This document shows positions 24,828 through 33,471 of a stretch of DNA of 64,000 bases, in pieces. Position 1 is the stretch's first letter. Every line of letters begins with the position of its first letter. The stretch is from JBDSKH01 sp035556655. Lineage in GTDB: Bacteria > Actinomycetota > Actinomycetes > Actinomycetales > Microbacteriaceae. The stretch lies in assembly GCA_035556655.1 (NCBI GenBank), contig DATMFW010000069.1, forward strand, positions 1 to 64,000. Direction: 5' to 3'. The notes under the pieces were generated by a model. It did no database searches. It worked only from the letters and a program-made list of their open reading frames with translations, and was not told where the DNA came from. Made by a program: the position numbers and the translations under genes.

Positions 24828-25663
24828 CGGCGCCCCAGCCGGCGGTCGTAGGCCGCCAGTGCGCGGTCGGCCAGGCCCGGGAAGGCTACGAGCAGCGCGC
24901 CAGCGAGTCGCGACCACCACGGCGAGATGAGCCGCGGACGCTCGATCACGGCCCGCGCGATGAGCTTGGCCGCATCCACCGGGCGCATGGCGGGGGAGGA
25001 CTCGCCGTAGGTCGGGGCGCTCATCGCGGTGCGCACCAGCGGCAGATGGATCGAGGTCACGGCGATGCCGTGCGGGGCGAGTTCCGGGGCGACGGCGCGC
25101 AGCCAGGCGTCGAACGCAGTCTTCGAGGCTCCGTACACCGACCAGCCCGGTGCCGGGATGTCGACGCTGGTCGACCCGATCGAGATGATCTGCCCGCGGC
25201 CTGCCTCGACCATCGCCGGGACCAGCACCTGCAGCAGCGCCACCGGGCCGACGTAGTTCACGCCGATGGTGCGGGCGACATCGTGCGGGCGCCCGGCGTA
25301 CTCCAGCAGCCGGCGCCGGATCGAATGACCCGCATTCGAGATCACGAGCTCGGGGACCCCGGCGGTCGCGAGGATCCGCTCGCCGGCCGCGCCCGCCGCA
25401 TCCGGGTCGCGCAGATCGGCGACGATCACCTGCACCGCCCCGCCGCGCCGCCGGATGCCGTGGGCGACCCGGTCGAGCGCCGCCCGATCGCGGGCGAGCA
25501 GCACCAGGTGCGCGCCGGTGAGAGCGAGCCGCGCAGCCGTCTCGGCGCCGATCCCGCGCGAGCCCCCGGTGACCACGACCACCCTGCCCCGCAGCCGTGC
25601 GGCGAGCGCCGCCCGCGAGGGGCCGGCGGGTCGCAAGCCGAGCGCGGCGGGAAGCAGCTCCAT
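24824..25663 (-). CDS. Short-chain dehydrogenase/reductase
   Basis: This 279-residue classical SDR has the cofactor loop TGGSRGIG (32-39), NAG motif near 110, and a catalytic set around S164, Y177 and K181 (SVYGASK). It begins with a short N-terminal extension (MELLPAALGLRPAGP). It would reduce a carbonyl with NAD(P)H. It is coupled to the AMP-binding protein downstream and the gamma-carbonic anhydrase upstream by ATGA overlaps, so all three are translated from one mRNA. The AMP-ligase pairing suggests an acyl or lipid substrate, which is inference. Confidence 0.88.
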   Translation of the reverse strand: MELLPAALGLRPAGPSRAALAARLRGRVVVVTGGSRGIGAETAARLALTGAHLVLLARDRAALDRVAHGIRRRGGAVQVIVADLRDPDAAGAAGERILATAGVPELVISNAGHSIRRRLLEYAGRPHDVARTIGVNYVGPVALLQVLVPAMVEAGRGQIISIGSTSVDIPAPGWSVYGASKTAFDAWLRAVAPELAPHGIAVTSIHLPLVRTAMSAPTYGESSPAMRPVDAAKLIARAVIERPRLISPWWSRLAGALLVAFPGLADRALAAYDRRLGRR

Positions 25664-26175
25664 CAGACCTCGGCGGCGTAGAGTCTCGCGCGCTCGGCGT
25701 AGTGCTGCGCGTTCCCCGCCAGCCCGGCGACCTCGTCGTCGGTGAGCGGGCGGCGTACCTTCGCCGGCACCCCGGCGACCAGGGACCGCGGGGGCACCTC
25801 GGTGCCCTCGAGCACCACGGCGCCCGCCGCCACCAGCGACTGCGCACCGATCACCGCGTGGTTCATGACGGTCGCGCTCATGCCGATCAGGCATCCGTCG
25901 CCGATGCGGCAGCCGTGGATCACGGCGGCGTGACCGATGCTGACGTCCTCGCCGATGATCGCGGGTGCCCCCTCGTCGGCGTGCACGACGGCGTTGTCCT
26001 GCAGGTTGCTGCGGGCGCCCAACTCCAGGTGATCGGTGTCGCCGCGCATGACGGCGCCGAACCAGATGCTCGCCCCCGCCCCGACGGCGACATCGCCCAC
26101 CAGGGTGGCGTTCGGGGCGATGTAGGCGGACGGATCGACGACGGGCTCCTGGCCCTGGAACGAGACGAGAGGCAT
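25663..26175 (-). CDS. Gamma-carbonic-anhydrase-family hexapeptide protein
   Basis: This 170-residue left-handed beta-helix protein retains the three metal-ligand histidines of the gamma-class: H65 (VVHADEG), H82 and H87 (IGHAAVIHGC). Relatives include YrdA/PaaY, some acting as thioesterases or carbonic anhydrases. It is the first gene of a three-gene operon. On the minus strand TAGCCT sits 6 nt before the ATG, suggesting a leaderless transcript divergent from the next gene. Confidence 0.9.
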   Translation of the reverse strand: MPLVSFQGQEPVVDPSAYIAPNATLVGDVAVGAGASIWFGAVMRGDTDHLELGARSNLQDNAVVHADEGAPAIIGEDVSIGHAAVIHGCRIGDGCLIGMSATVMNHAVIGAQSLVAAGAVVLEGTEVPPRSLVAGVPAKVRRPLTDDEVAGLAGNAQHYAERARLYAAEV

Positions 26176-26211
26176 GGCCTCAGGCTACCCATCGCCCCTA
26201 GACTCCGGGGC

Positions 26212-26559
26212 ATGGCCGACACCGAGCACGACACCATCGACAGCGCCGAGACGCCGGCTCCGCGACGCCGCACCGCGCTCTCGACCCCGGTGCTCGGCAT
26301 CGTGCTCGGCGTGGTGGGCACCGTCCTGATGTCGTACGCGTTCGTGAACGGCATCTCGGCGGCGCTCGACAGCGGCGGCAACGGTGCCGGGCCGTTCATC
26401 GCCCTGTTCATCGGCGGCGGGGTGCTCGCGCTCATCGCGATCATCATCGGCATCGTCGGACTGATCCGCGGCGGGCACCGCATCCTGTCGTTCCTGGCCC
26501 TGCTGATCGGCCTGATCCCGGCGGCGGTCATCGTCGCGATCCGCCTCGCCAACAGCTGA
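26212..26559 (+). CDS. Small membrane protein, unknown function
   Basis: This 115-residue protein has a charged N-terminus of about 25 residues and three hydrophobic segments (VLGIVLGVVGTVLMSYAFV, GPFIALFIGGGVLALIAIII, ILSFLALLIGLIPAAVIVAI). TAGACT at 26199-26204 lies 7 nt before the ATG, consistent with leaderless expression. It sits 20 bp before ffh. I recognise no family. Confidence 0.8.
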   Translation: MADTEHDTIDSAETPAPRRRTALSTPVLGIVLGVVGTVLMSYAFVNGISAALDSGGNGAGPFIALFIGGGVLALIAIIIGIVGLIRGGHRILSFLALLIGLIPAAVIVAIRLANS

Positions 26560-26579
26560 TCACTTAAGCTGTCAGCACC

Positions 26580-28133
26580 ATGGCAGCATTCGGCACCCTC
26601 TCGGATCGCCTCACCGCGACCTTCCGCAACCTCCGCAACAAGGGCAAGCTCACCCCGGCGGACGTCGACGGGACCGTCCGCGAGATCCGGCGCGCCCTGC
26701 TCGATGCCGACGTCGCGCTGGAGGTCGTGAAGGACTTCACCGGCCGGGTCCGCGAGCGCGCCCTCGGCGACGAGGTCAACAAGGCGCTCAACCCGGCGCA
26801 ACAGGTCGTGCAGATCGTCAACGACGAGCTCATCGCGATCCTCGGCGGGCAGCAGCGCCGGCTCGAGTTCGCCAAGAAGCCCCCGACCGTCATCATGCTC
26901 GCCGGGCTCCAGGGCGCCGGGAAGACGACGCTCGCCGGCAAGCTCGCCAAGTGGCTGGCCAAAGAGGGCCACACCCCGATGCTCGTCGCCTCCGACCTGC
27001 AGCGACCCAACGCCGTCACCCAGTTGCAGGTCGTCGGTGAGCAGGCGGGCGTGCCGGTGTTCGCCCCCGAGCCCGGCAACGGCGTCGGCGACCCGGTCAA
27101 GGTGGCCAAGGCCGGCGTGAAAGAGGCCGAGCGCAAGCAGTACGACACCGTCATCGTCGACACCGCGGGACGTCTCGGCATCGATGCCGAGCTGATGAAG
27201 CAGGCCTCCGACATCCGCAAGGCCGTGGACCCCGACGAGGTGCTGTTCGTCATCGACGCGATGATCGGCCAGGACGCCGTCACCACGGCGCGCGCCTTCC
27301 AGGAGGGTGTCGACTTCACCGGCGTCGTGCTCAGCAAGCTCGACGGCGACGCGCGCGGCGGCGCCGCGCTCAGCGTCGCATCGATCACCGGGCGACCCAT
27401 CATGTTCGCCTCCACGGGCGAGGGTCTCGACGATTTCGAGCCGTTCCACCCCGATCGCATGGCCGGGCGCATCCTCGATCTGGGTGACATCCTCACCCTC
27501 ATCGAGCAGGCGCAGGAGGCCTTCGACGAGGAGGAGGCGCGCAAGACCGCGGAGAAGTTCGCCACCGACAGCTTCACCCTCGACGACTTCCTCAAACAGA
27601 TGCAGCAGCTCAAGAACATGGGCTCCATCAAGGGGATGCTGGGGATGCTGCCCGGGGCGCGCGGCATGCGCGAGCAGCTCGACAACTTCGACGAACGCGA
27701 GATCACCCGCACCGAGGCGATCATCCAGTCGATGACGCTGCAGGAACGCCAGCTGCCCAAGCTGCTCAACGGGTCGCGGCGCCTGCGCATCGCCAAGGGC
27801 TCCGGCACCACCGTGACCGAGGTGAACCAGCTCGTCCAGCGCTTCGAGCAGGCCGCCAAGATGATGAAGACCGTCGCCAAGGGCGGGGTCCCGCAGGTGC
27901 CCGGGATGGGTCCCATCCCCGGTGCCAGCTACGCGGGCAAGAAGAAGCAGCAGCCGGCCAAGAAGTCCAAGTCGGGCAACCCGGCCAAGCGCGCCGCCGA
28001 GAACGCGGCACTCGCCGCCGGGGCTGCCAAGGCATCCACCGGGGGGTCGGGATTCGGGCTCGGCGCCAAGGGCGGCGACGGCGGTCCGAGCGAGGACGAG
28101 CTCGCCGCCCTGCAGCGCATGCTCGGCCGCTAG
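26580..28133 (+). CDS. ffh: Signal recognition particle protein Ffh
   Basis: This 517-residue SRP54 protein has an N domain, a GTPase domain with G1 GLQGAGKTTL (109-118), DTAGRLGID and SKLDGDARGG, and a methionine-rich M domain (about 330-440: MQQLKNMGSIKGMLGML). A low-complexity Lys/Ala/Gly tail (KKKQQPAKKSKSGNPAKRA) follows. It binds SRP RNA and signal sequences of nascent chains and pairs with FtsY. TAAGCT at 26565-26570 lies 9 nt before the ATG, so translation is probably leaderless. Confidence 0.97.
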   Translation: MAAFGTLSDRLTATFRNLRNKGKLTPADVDGTVREIRRALLDADVALEVVKDFTGRVRERALGDEVNKALNPAQQVVQIVNDELIAILGGQQRRLEFAKKPPTVIMLAGLQGAGKTTLAGKLAKWLAKEGHTPMLVASDLQRPNAVTQLQVVGEQAGVPVFAPEPGNGVGDPVKVAKAGVKEAERKQYDTVIVDTAGRLGIDAELMKQASDIRKAVDPDEVLFVIDAMIGQDAVTTARAFQEGVDFTGVVLSKLDGDARGGAALSVASITGRPIMFASTGEGLDDFEPFHPDRMAGRILDLGDILTLIEQAQEAFDEEEARKTAEKFATDSFTLDDFLKQMQQLKNMGSIKGMLGMLPGARGMREQLDNFDEREITRTEAIIQSMTLQERQLPKLLNGSRRLRIAKGSGTTVTEVNQLVQRFEQAAKMMKTVAKGGVPQVPGMGPIPGASYAGKKKQQPAKKSKSGNPAKRAAENAALAAGAAKASTGGSGFGLGAKGGDGGPSEDELAALQRMLGR

Positions 28134-28165
28134 CGCGGGACTACCCGGGCCTTCCTCGCACCTGC

Positions 28166-28209
28166 TACCCTCGGGCGACCCCCGACCCACCTCATCGAGC
28201 AGGTGTCGC
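28166..28209 (+). promoter_or_regulatory. Promoter/leader of first CGC-motif secreted protein
   Basis: TACCCT at 28166-28171 followed by CTCGGGCGACCC closely matches TACGCT-CTCGGGTGACCC ahead of the second paralogue (from 29723). Both start codons lie about 35-38 nt downstream without an SD. The shared block suggests co-duplicated promoters and a common 5' leader. Confidence 0.5.
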
Positions 28210-29694
28210 GTGACCGCAGCAACCCGTCTCCGCAGGTTCCGACCGCTATTCGCGGCGCTGAGCCTGCTGCTGGCGCTGGGCGGGCTGGTCGCGTTCGCGG
28301 CGCCGGCGCAGGCCGCCACCACCGACATCACCGGGACCGTCACCAGTTCCGACGGCTCGCCGCTGCCGGCGAACATCCCCATCTACCTGAGCGCGGAACT
28401 CACCAACGGCGGCGCGGGCCCCTCCGGCCCGATGTTCCCGTCGACCGTTCCCGCGACGACGACCGCCCCGGACGGCACCTACACCATCACGGGTGTCGCG
28501 CCGGGCATCTACATCGTGCTCGCCGACGCCGGGGACGACCGGGTCCAGGGCTTCGCGGCGGCCGTTCTCGACGGGGTCGACGACCCGGGCTCGGTGGCCG
28601 ACATCGAGATCGAGAAGGGTGTGCTCATCACCGGCACGGTCCGGCCGGAATCCAACCCGCTGACGACGCTCGGCGGCATCGCGGTCGGGGCCATCATGCA
28701 GTGCGGCTGCGGCGGATTCTTCGGCGACGGCACCTACTTCGACCTGCTCACGTTCGACTGGGACGTGGCCTACCCGGTCACCCCCGGCGACGGGACCTAC
28801 CGCATCGTCGTCCCGCTCGGCGAGTCGTACGAGGTGAACGCCTTCGACCCGTCGCTCGACCCGATCTACGCCGAGCAGAGCTGGGATCACCAGCCCGGCA
28901 GCGGCGGCTGCGGGTGCGGGTCGGGGGACTTCACGCCGGTCGTCGCGCCCCAGGACACCGTGGCCACGCCGTGGCCGTTCGCGCCGATCTCGGCGATCGA
29001 CTTCGACCTGCGCGCCTTCGCCGACTACCTGTGGTTCCAGGTGCAGACCGTGCGCCCGCCCGGGACCACCGCGTACCCGAACGTCCACGTCTTCCTGCAG
29101 TTCGACACCGGTGGCGGCTGGGTCGACGCCGACGACGCCGTGACCGATTCGAGCGGGTTCGTCGATCTGTACGCCGCCGACGACGGCGACTACCGGCTGC
29201 GCTTCGAGGTCGCCGGCCTGCCGGTCGCCGTGCTCGGCGCCGATGACCCGTGCGGGTGCTCCGGCAGCTACGCGCTCGACGAGGCCGACACCAAGGTCGT
29301 GCTCGGCTCGTACACCAAGTCCGCTCCCGGCGACGGATACTTCGAGGGCTCGGACGCCCGCGTGCGGTTCGCGGCGCCCTCCGGCAGCGGCGGGGGAGGA
29401 GGCGGTGGCGGGACCCCCACGCCGCCTCGACCGCGGACCCCGACGTACACCACGTACACGATCGACGACCTGTTGCCCGAGGACGTGACGTCCACGCCGA
29501 CGCCGACCCCGTCATCCACCCCCTCGCCCTCGCCCAGCCAGAGCGGCGAGCCGGAGCCGACCGCGACCGCGACCCCGGACCCCGAGCCGGCCCAGAACAG
29601 CGTCGACCTGTGGTGGCTGTGGCTGATCCTGGTGATCGTGCTCGCCGTGATCATCGTGCTGGTGGCGCGGGGTTTGTTGCGGGGACGACGTTGA
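28210..29694 (+). CDS. Secreted, membrane-anchored repeat protein with CGC motifs (paralogue 1)
   Basis: This 494-residue protein has a signal peptide ending near APAQA, then carboxypeptidase-regulatory-like/CNA-B-like beta domains (TAPDGTYTITGVAPGIYIV), a Pro/Ser/Thr stalk, one transmembrane helix (LWWLWLILVIVLAVIIVLVA) and a basic RGRR tail. Cysteines occur as C-G-C triplets: QCGCGG, GGCGCGSG and DPCGCSG. There is no LPxTG sorting signal, so the helix itself is the likely anchor. The GTG at 28210 gives the intact signal peptide. It is followed by a diverged tandem paralogue; function is unknown, but a surface adhesin-like or scaffolding role is plausible. Confidence 0.8.
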   Translation: MTAATRLRRFRPLFAALSLLLALGGLVAFAAPAQAATTDITGTVTSSDGSPLPANIPIYLSAELTNGGAGPSGPMFPSTVPATTTAPDGTYTITGVAPGIYIVLADAGDDRVQGFAAAVLDGVDDPGSVADIEIEKGVLITGTVRPESNPLTTLGGIAVGAIMQCGCGGFFGDGTYFDLLTFDWDVAYPVTPGDGTYRIVVPLGESYEVNAFDPSLDPIYAEQSWDHQPGSGGCGCGSGDFTPVVAPQDTVATPWPFAPISAIDFDLRAFADYLWFQVQTVRPPGTTAYPNVHVFLQFDTGGGWVDADDAVTDSSGFVDLYAADDGDYRLRFEVAGLPVAVLGADDPCGCSGSYALDEADTKVVLGSYTKSAPGDGYFEGSDARVRFAAPSGSGGGGGGGGTPTPPRPRTPTYTTYTIDDLLPEDVTSTPTPTPSSTPSPSPSQSGEPEPTATATPDPEPAQNSVDLWWLWLILVIVLAVIIVLVARGLLRGRR

Positions 29695-29722
29695 GCGAGC
29701 GGACCTAGGTCTCAGGTCCTGG

Positions 29723-29763
29723 TACGCTCGGGTGACCCACGCCCCTGCGACGAACAGGCACCA
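29723..29763 (+). promoter_or_regulatory. Promoter/leader of second CGC-motif secreted protein
   Basis: TACGCT at 29723-29728 begins a block matching the leader of the upstream paralogue. GGTG and GCACC segments near its ends could pair and place the GTG start in a small hairpin. No SD is visible. Confidence 0.45.
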
Positions 29764-31470
29764 GTGACATCGACGGCACGTCCCATCCGCCGGTTCCGCC
29801 CGATCCCCCTGCTGGTCAGCGTGCTTCTGGCTCTCACCGGCGCGGTCGGGGTCAGTGCACCCGCATACGCGGCGGGAGGCGTCATCAGGGGCACGCTCAT
29901 CGACCAGGTGGGCGCGATCATCGAGGGCGTCGACATCGACATCTACTCGCCCAGCGGATACGTGGAGACCGTCACCTCCGACTCCAACGGCGACTTCGTG
30001 ACGTCGACGATGGCCGAGGACGGCAGCTACTACTACTGGATCCATCAGTTCTCCACCGACATCCACGGTGTCGAGGTCGGTCTGGTGCAGGGCTTCTTCA
30101 CGATGGCCGACGCGGATATCGATCTCGGTGACATCGAGGTCAAGCGCGCCGTTCCGGTGTCGGGGACCATCACCAACTGGTCGATGGCCATGCGTGACGT
30201 GCGGGTTCAGGTCTACCGCCCCGCGGGCGGCACATGGCAATACCAGACCGAGGCCATGTCGAACGGTGCGAGCTTCAGCGTCCCGGCGCTCCTGGACGAC
30301 GGCCCGTACACGCTCTACTTCATCCTGGATGACCCGGTCACCGTCCCGTATCTCGACGCCTTCCTCGGCGGCGAGTTCTTCGACGCCGCGGACGCCGACA
30401 AGGTCATCGCCCAAGCCGGCACGCCGCTGTCGGGAATCACCATGGCGATGCCCGACGCCGCGTTCATCACCGGCACCGTCACCGACGCGGCCACCGGTCT
30501 CGGGATTCCCGGGATCTGGGTCAGCACCGAGGACCGCCCCGACCGCTACCACTGGGACGAGACCACGACCGACGCGAACGGCGACTACAGGCTGCGGGCG
30601 ATCCCCGGCCTCGACTACGCCGTGTACGCCGATGACTGGGACAACTCGGTCTACCGGTCGATGACGTACGACAAGCGCGACCCGTGCGGGTGCTCGTTCA
30701 CGCCCGTGAAGCCCACCTCCTCGCAACCGCGGACGGGAATCGACTTCGCTCTCGTCTCGGCGGCCGATGCGGTGTTCCTCCGGGGGGAGCTGTACGACGA
30801 TTCCAGTCCCGCGCTGACCACCCCCTACGACGATGTGCGCGTACACCTGTACCGAGCGGTCCCCGGCGGCTGGAGCGAGATCGATCTGGTCGAATCCGAC
30901 AGTTCGGGCGAGTTCGAGGTCATGCTTCCGGGATTCGGGTCGTATCGGGTGCGGTTCGAGGACGCGGGGGTCTGGCTGCCGGTGGTCGGCGGGGTGGCGT
31001 CCACGGGCTCGGCTCCGGGGAGTCCGGGCACACTGTCGCCCGGTTGCGTCATCGACACCGGGCCCCTGACCGCGTCCTCCGTGGACTCCGGTGTCGCGTA
31101 TGTCATCGTCGCCGCACTGGGTACGGCCGGCGGGTGCGGCCCCCAGCCGGCGCCGGCATCCGGTGGGTCAGGCGGCTCGGGCGGCTCGGGTGGCTCCGGG
31201 CACGACGTGACCGGGTATCCGCGGGTGTTCTTCGCCGGCAGCGACCGTGCACCCGCGCCCGAACCGACGCTGACATCGAGCCCCAGCCCGTCGACGAGCC
31301 CCAGCCCCTCATCGAGCCCCCGGCCGTCGTCGAGCCCGAGCGTGTCGCCGGCACCCGTGCTCCCTGCGGTGGAGAGCACCGCGGGTCCGTGGTGGGTGTG
31401 GCCCGTCCTCATCGGGGCGACGGCGTTGATCGCGTTCTTCCTGGTGCGCCTGATCAGGGGAAGGCGCTGA
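29764..31470 (+). CDS. Secreted, membrane-anchored repeat protein with CGC motif (paralogue 2)
   Basis: This 568-residue protein has the same plan as its upstream neighbour: signal peptide ending near APAYA, several carboxypeptidase-regulatory-like domains (TTDANGDYRLRAIPGLDYAVY), the shared DPCGCS motif, a Gly/Ser spacer, a Pro/Ser stalk, a transmembrane helix (WWVWPVLIGATALIAFFLV) and a terminal RGRR. The GTG start at 29764 is supported by the signal peptide. Its promoter resembles that of paralogue 1, so the pair arose by tandem duplication with divergence. No enzymatic motif is seen. Confidence 0.8.
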   Translation: MTSTARPIRRFRPIPLLVSVLLALTGAVGVSAPAYAAGGVIRGTLIDQVGAIIEGVDIDIYSPSGYVETVTSDSNGDFVTSTMAEDGSYYYWIHQFSTDIHGVEVGLVQGFFTMADADIDLGDIEVKRAVPVSGTITNWSMAMRDVRVQVYRPAGGTWQYQTEAMSNGASFSVPALLDDGPYTLYFILDDPVTVPYLDAFLGGEFFDAADADKVIAQAGTPLSGITMAMPDAAFITGTVTDAATGLGIPGIWVSTEDRPDRYHWDETTTDANGDYRLRAIPGLDYAVYADDWDNSVYRSMTYDKRDPCGCSFTPVKPTSSQPRTGIDFALVSAADAVFLRGELYDDSSPALTTPYDDVRVHLYRAVPGGWSEIDLVESDSSGEFEVMLPGFGSYRVRFEDAGVWLPVVGGVASTGSAPGSPGTLSPGCVIDTGPLTASSVDSGVAYVIVAALGTAGGCGPQPAPASGGSGGSGGSGGSGHDVTGYPRVFFAGSDRAPAPEPTLTSSPSPSTSPSPSSSPRPSSSPSVSPAPVLPAVESTAGPWWVWPVLIGATALIAFFLVRLIRGRR

Positions 31471-31493
31471 CCGCAGCAGCCTAGGCTGACGCC

Positions 31494-32294
31494 ATGGCCC
31501 CCGAACGTCCCGTCCGCATCGGCGTGCAGATCGCACCCCAGCACGCCTCCTACGCGGGACTGCGCGATCTCGTCGCCCGGCTCGAAGACCTGGGTGTCGA
31601 CATCATCTTCAACTGGGACCACTTCTTCCCCCTCACCGGCGATCCCGACGGCCGTCACTTCGAGGCCTGGACGATGCTGGCCGCCATGGCCGAGCAGACC
31701 TCGCGCGTGGAGTTCGGGCCGCTGGTGAACTGCAGCAGCTACCGCAACCCCGACCTGCAGGCCGACATGGCCCGCACCGTCGACCACATCAGCGCACGGG
31801 ACGGCGTGGGCCGCTTCATCTTCGGCACCGGATCCGGCTGGGCCCGCCGCGACTACGACGAGTACGGCTACGAGTTCGGCACCGCCGGATCACGGCTCGA
31901 CGCGCTCGCCGAGGACCTGCGCCGCATCCGGGCGCGCTGGGCCGTGCTCAACCCGGCGCCCACCCGCGACATCCCGATCCTCATCGGCGGCGGGGGCGAG
32001 CAGAAGACGCTGCGGATCGCGGCCGAGCACGCCGACATCTGGCACTGCTTCGGAGACGTCGCCACGCTCGAGCACAAGATCGCGGTGTTCCGCGAGCGCT
32101 GCGCCGAGATCGGCCGAGACCCGGGCGAGGTCGAGATCTCGACGGGGTACACCCGCCGTCACGACTCGGCGCTCCACGCGGCCGAGCAGAAGTACGAGCT
32201 CGGGGTGCGGCTGTTCGAGATCCCCATCGAGGTCGGTGACGATCTGGGCGCCGTGCGGGAACTCCTGGCCTGGCGCGACGGCGTCAACGCCTGA
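31494..32294 (+). CDS. LLM-class F420-type oxidoreductase
   Basis: This 266-residue luciferase-like TIM barrel begins RIGVQIAPQHASYAGLRDL and includes FIFGTGSGWARRDYDEYG, typical of small putative F420-dependent enzymes of actinobacteria. The size is at the short end of the family. TAGGCT at 31482-31487 lies 6 nt before the ATG, suggesting leaderless translation. Substrate is unknown. It is the third LLM-family gene in the window. Confidence 0.85.
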   Translation: MAPERPVRIGVQIAPQHASYAGLRDLVARLEDLGVDIIFNWDHFFPLTGDPDGRHFEAWTMLAAMAEQTSRVEFGPLVNCSSYRNPDLQADMARTVDHISARDGVGRFIFGTGSGWARRDYDEYGYEFGTAGSRLDALAEDLRRIRARWAVLNPAPTRDIPILIGGGGEQKTLRIAAEHADIWHCFGDVATLEHKIAVFRERCAEIGRDPGEVEISTGYTRRHDSALHAAEQKYELGVRLFEIPIEVGDDLGAVRELLAWRDGVNA

Positions 32295-32302
32295 GAGCCC
32301 GG

Positions 32303-32324
32303 CGTGGCAGCAAACCGTGCCACG
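32303..32324. promoter_or_regulatory. Inverted repeat CGTGGCA-n8-TGCCACG
   Basis: A perfect 7-bp inverted repeat with an 8-base spacer lies between the oxidoreductase stop and the exporter start. It is not followed by a T-run, so it could be a weak terminator or an operator for the exporter gene, whose TAGCGT -10-like hexamer is 40 bp downstream. Confidence 0.4.
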
Positions 32325-32375
32325 TTGTCGCTCGTGGGCCTGCTGGGTGTCGCCCGTGCCGTCTAGCGTGAGCGG

Positions 32376-33323
32376 GTGAGCACCGCATCCCCTGTCGCCG
32401 CCCCGCCGAGCACCCGCGAGCGGGTCCTCCTGTTCGGGGCCGTGGCCTTCACGATCCTGGCGTGGGCGAGCGCCTTCGTCGTCATCCGCGGGGTCGCACC
32501 CGACGTCGGCGGCGGTGCCCTCGCTCTCGGGCGGCTGATCGTGGGAGCGCTGGCGCTGGGCATCCTGGTGCTGGCCCAGCGCCGCTGGGTGCCGCCGACC
32601 CGGCGCGACTGGGCCCGGCTGGTGCTCTACGGGGTCGGCTGGTTCGGCGCCTACAACGTCACCCTCAACCTGGCGGAGCACACCCTCGACGCCGGAACCA
32701 CCGCGATGATCGTCGGCATCGGGCCCATCCTCATCGCGCTCGGGGCGGGGCTGTTCCTCGGCGAGGGCATCCCGCGCTGGCTCGCGATCGGGGCGGGCAT
32801 CGCGTTCCTCGGCGTCATCCTCATCGGCATCGGCACCTCGTTCGCCGGCAGCGGCGAGCGCCCCATCGATCCGATCGGCGTGGTCTGGGCCGTGGTCGCC
32901 GCGATCGTCTACGCGGTCGGCGTGCTGGCCCAGAAACCCATGGCAGGTCGCCTCCCGGCATCCCAGATCACTCTCATCGGATGCGTGATCGGCCTCATCG
33001 CCTGCCTGCCGTTCGCTGGGCAGCTGGCCGGCGAACTCGCGGCGGCTCCGCCGCTGTCCTGGCTCGGCGTCGCCTACCTCGGCGTGGTGCCGACGGCTCT
33101 GGCCTTCACCACCTGGGGCTACGCGCTCGGGCGCATGCCGGCGGGGCAGCTCGGGGTGACCACCTACATCGTGCCGCCGTTGGCGGTGGTCATGGGCCTC
33201 ATCTTCTTCGGCGAGGTGCCCGCCTGGCTCGCGATCGCGGGCGGTGTGCTGAGCCTCGTGGGCGTCGGGCTGTCGCGTCGCACGGCCCGCGTTCCCGCCG
33301 CGGCCGAAAATCTGCCAGAATAG
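32376..33323 (+). CDS. EamA/DMT-family transporter
   Basis: This 315-residue membrane protein has about ten hydrophobic helices arranged as two EamA repeats (AWASAFVVIRGVAPDVGGG in repeat one, YLGVVPTALAFTTWGYALG in repeat two). The family exports amino acids or other metabolites. The GTG start at 32376 is 6 nt after a TAGCGT hexamer, indicating leaderless expression. Nothing nearby identifies its cargo. Confidence 0.92.
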   Translation: MSTASPVAAPPSTRERVLLFGAVAFTILAWASAFVVIRGVAPDVGGGALALGRLIVGALALGILVLAQRRWVPPTRRDWARLVLYGVGWFGAYNVTLNLAEHTLDAGTTAMIVGIGPILIALGAGLFLGEGIPRWLAIGAGIAFLGVILIGIGTSFAGSGERPIDPIGVVWAVVAAIVYAVGVLAQKPMAGRLPASQITLIGCVIGLIACLPFAGQLAGELAAAPPLSWLGVAYLGVVPTALAFTTWGYALGRMPAGQLGVTTYIVPPLAVVMGLIFFGEVPAWLAIAGGVLSLVGVGLSRRTARVPAAAENLPE

Positions 33324-33471
33324 TCCGTTGGTACGCCGTTGCCCGACCCTCTATCAGGCTCGAGCGCACCCCCTTCAGAGCTTTCTGCCGAGTGTGCCCC
33401 CACGCCCACGGTTGCAGTTCGTACACAAATGCAGGTTCGTCGAACGAGCCTGACTGAGATCCAGGAGAATC

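Noticed and set aside
28210..31470. Sortase-anchored LPxTG surface proteins or pilins
   Set aside because: Neither protein has an LPxTG-like motif before the terminal helix, and no sortase gene is in the window.
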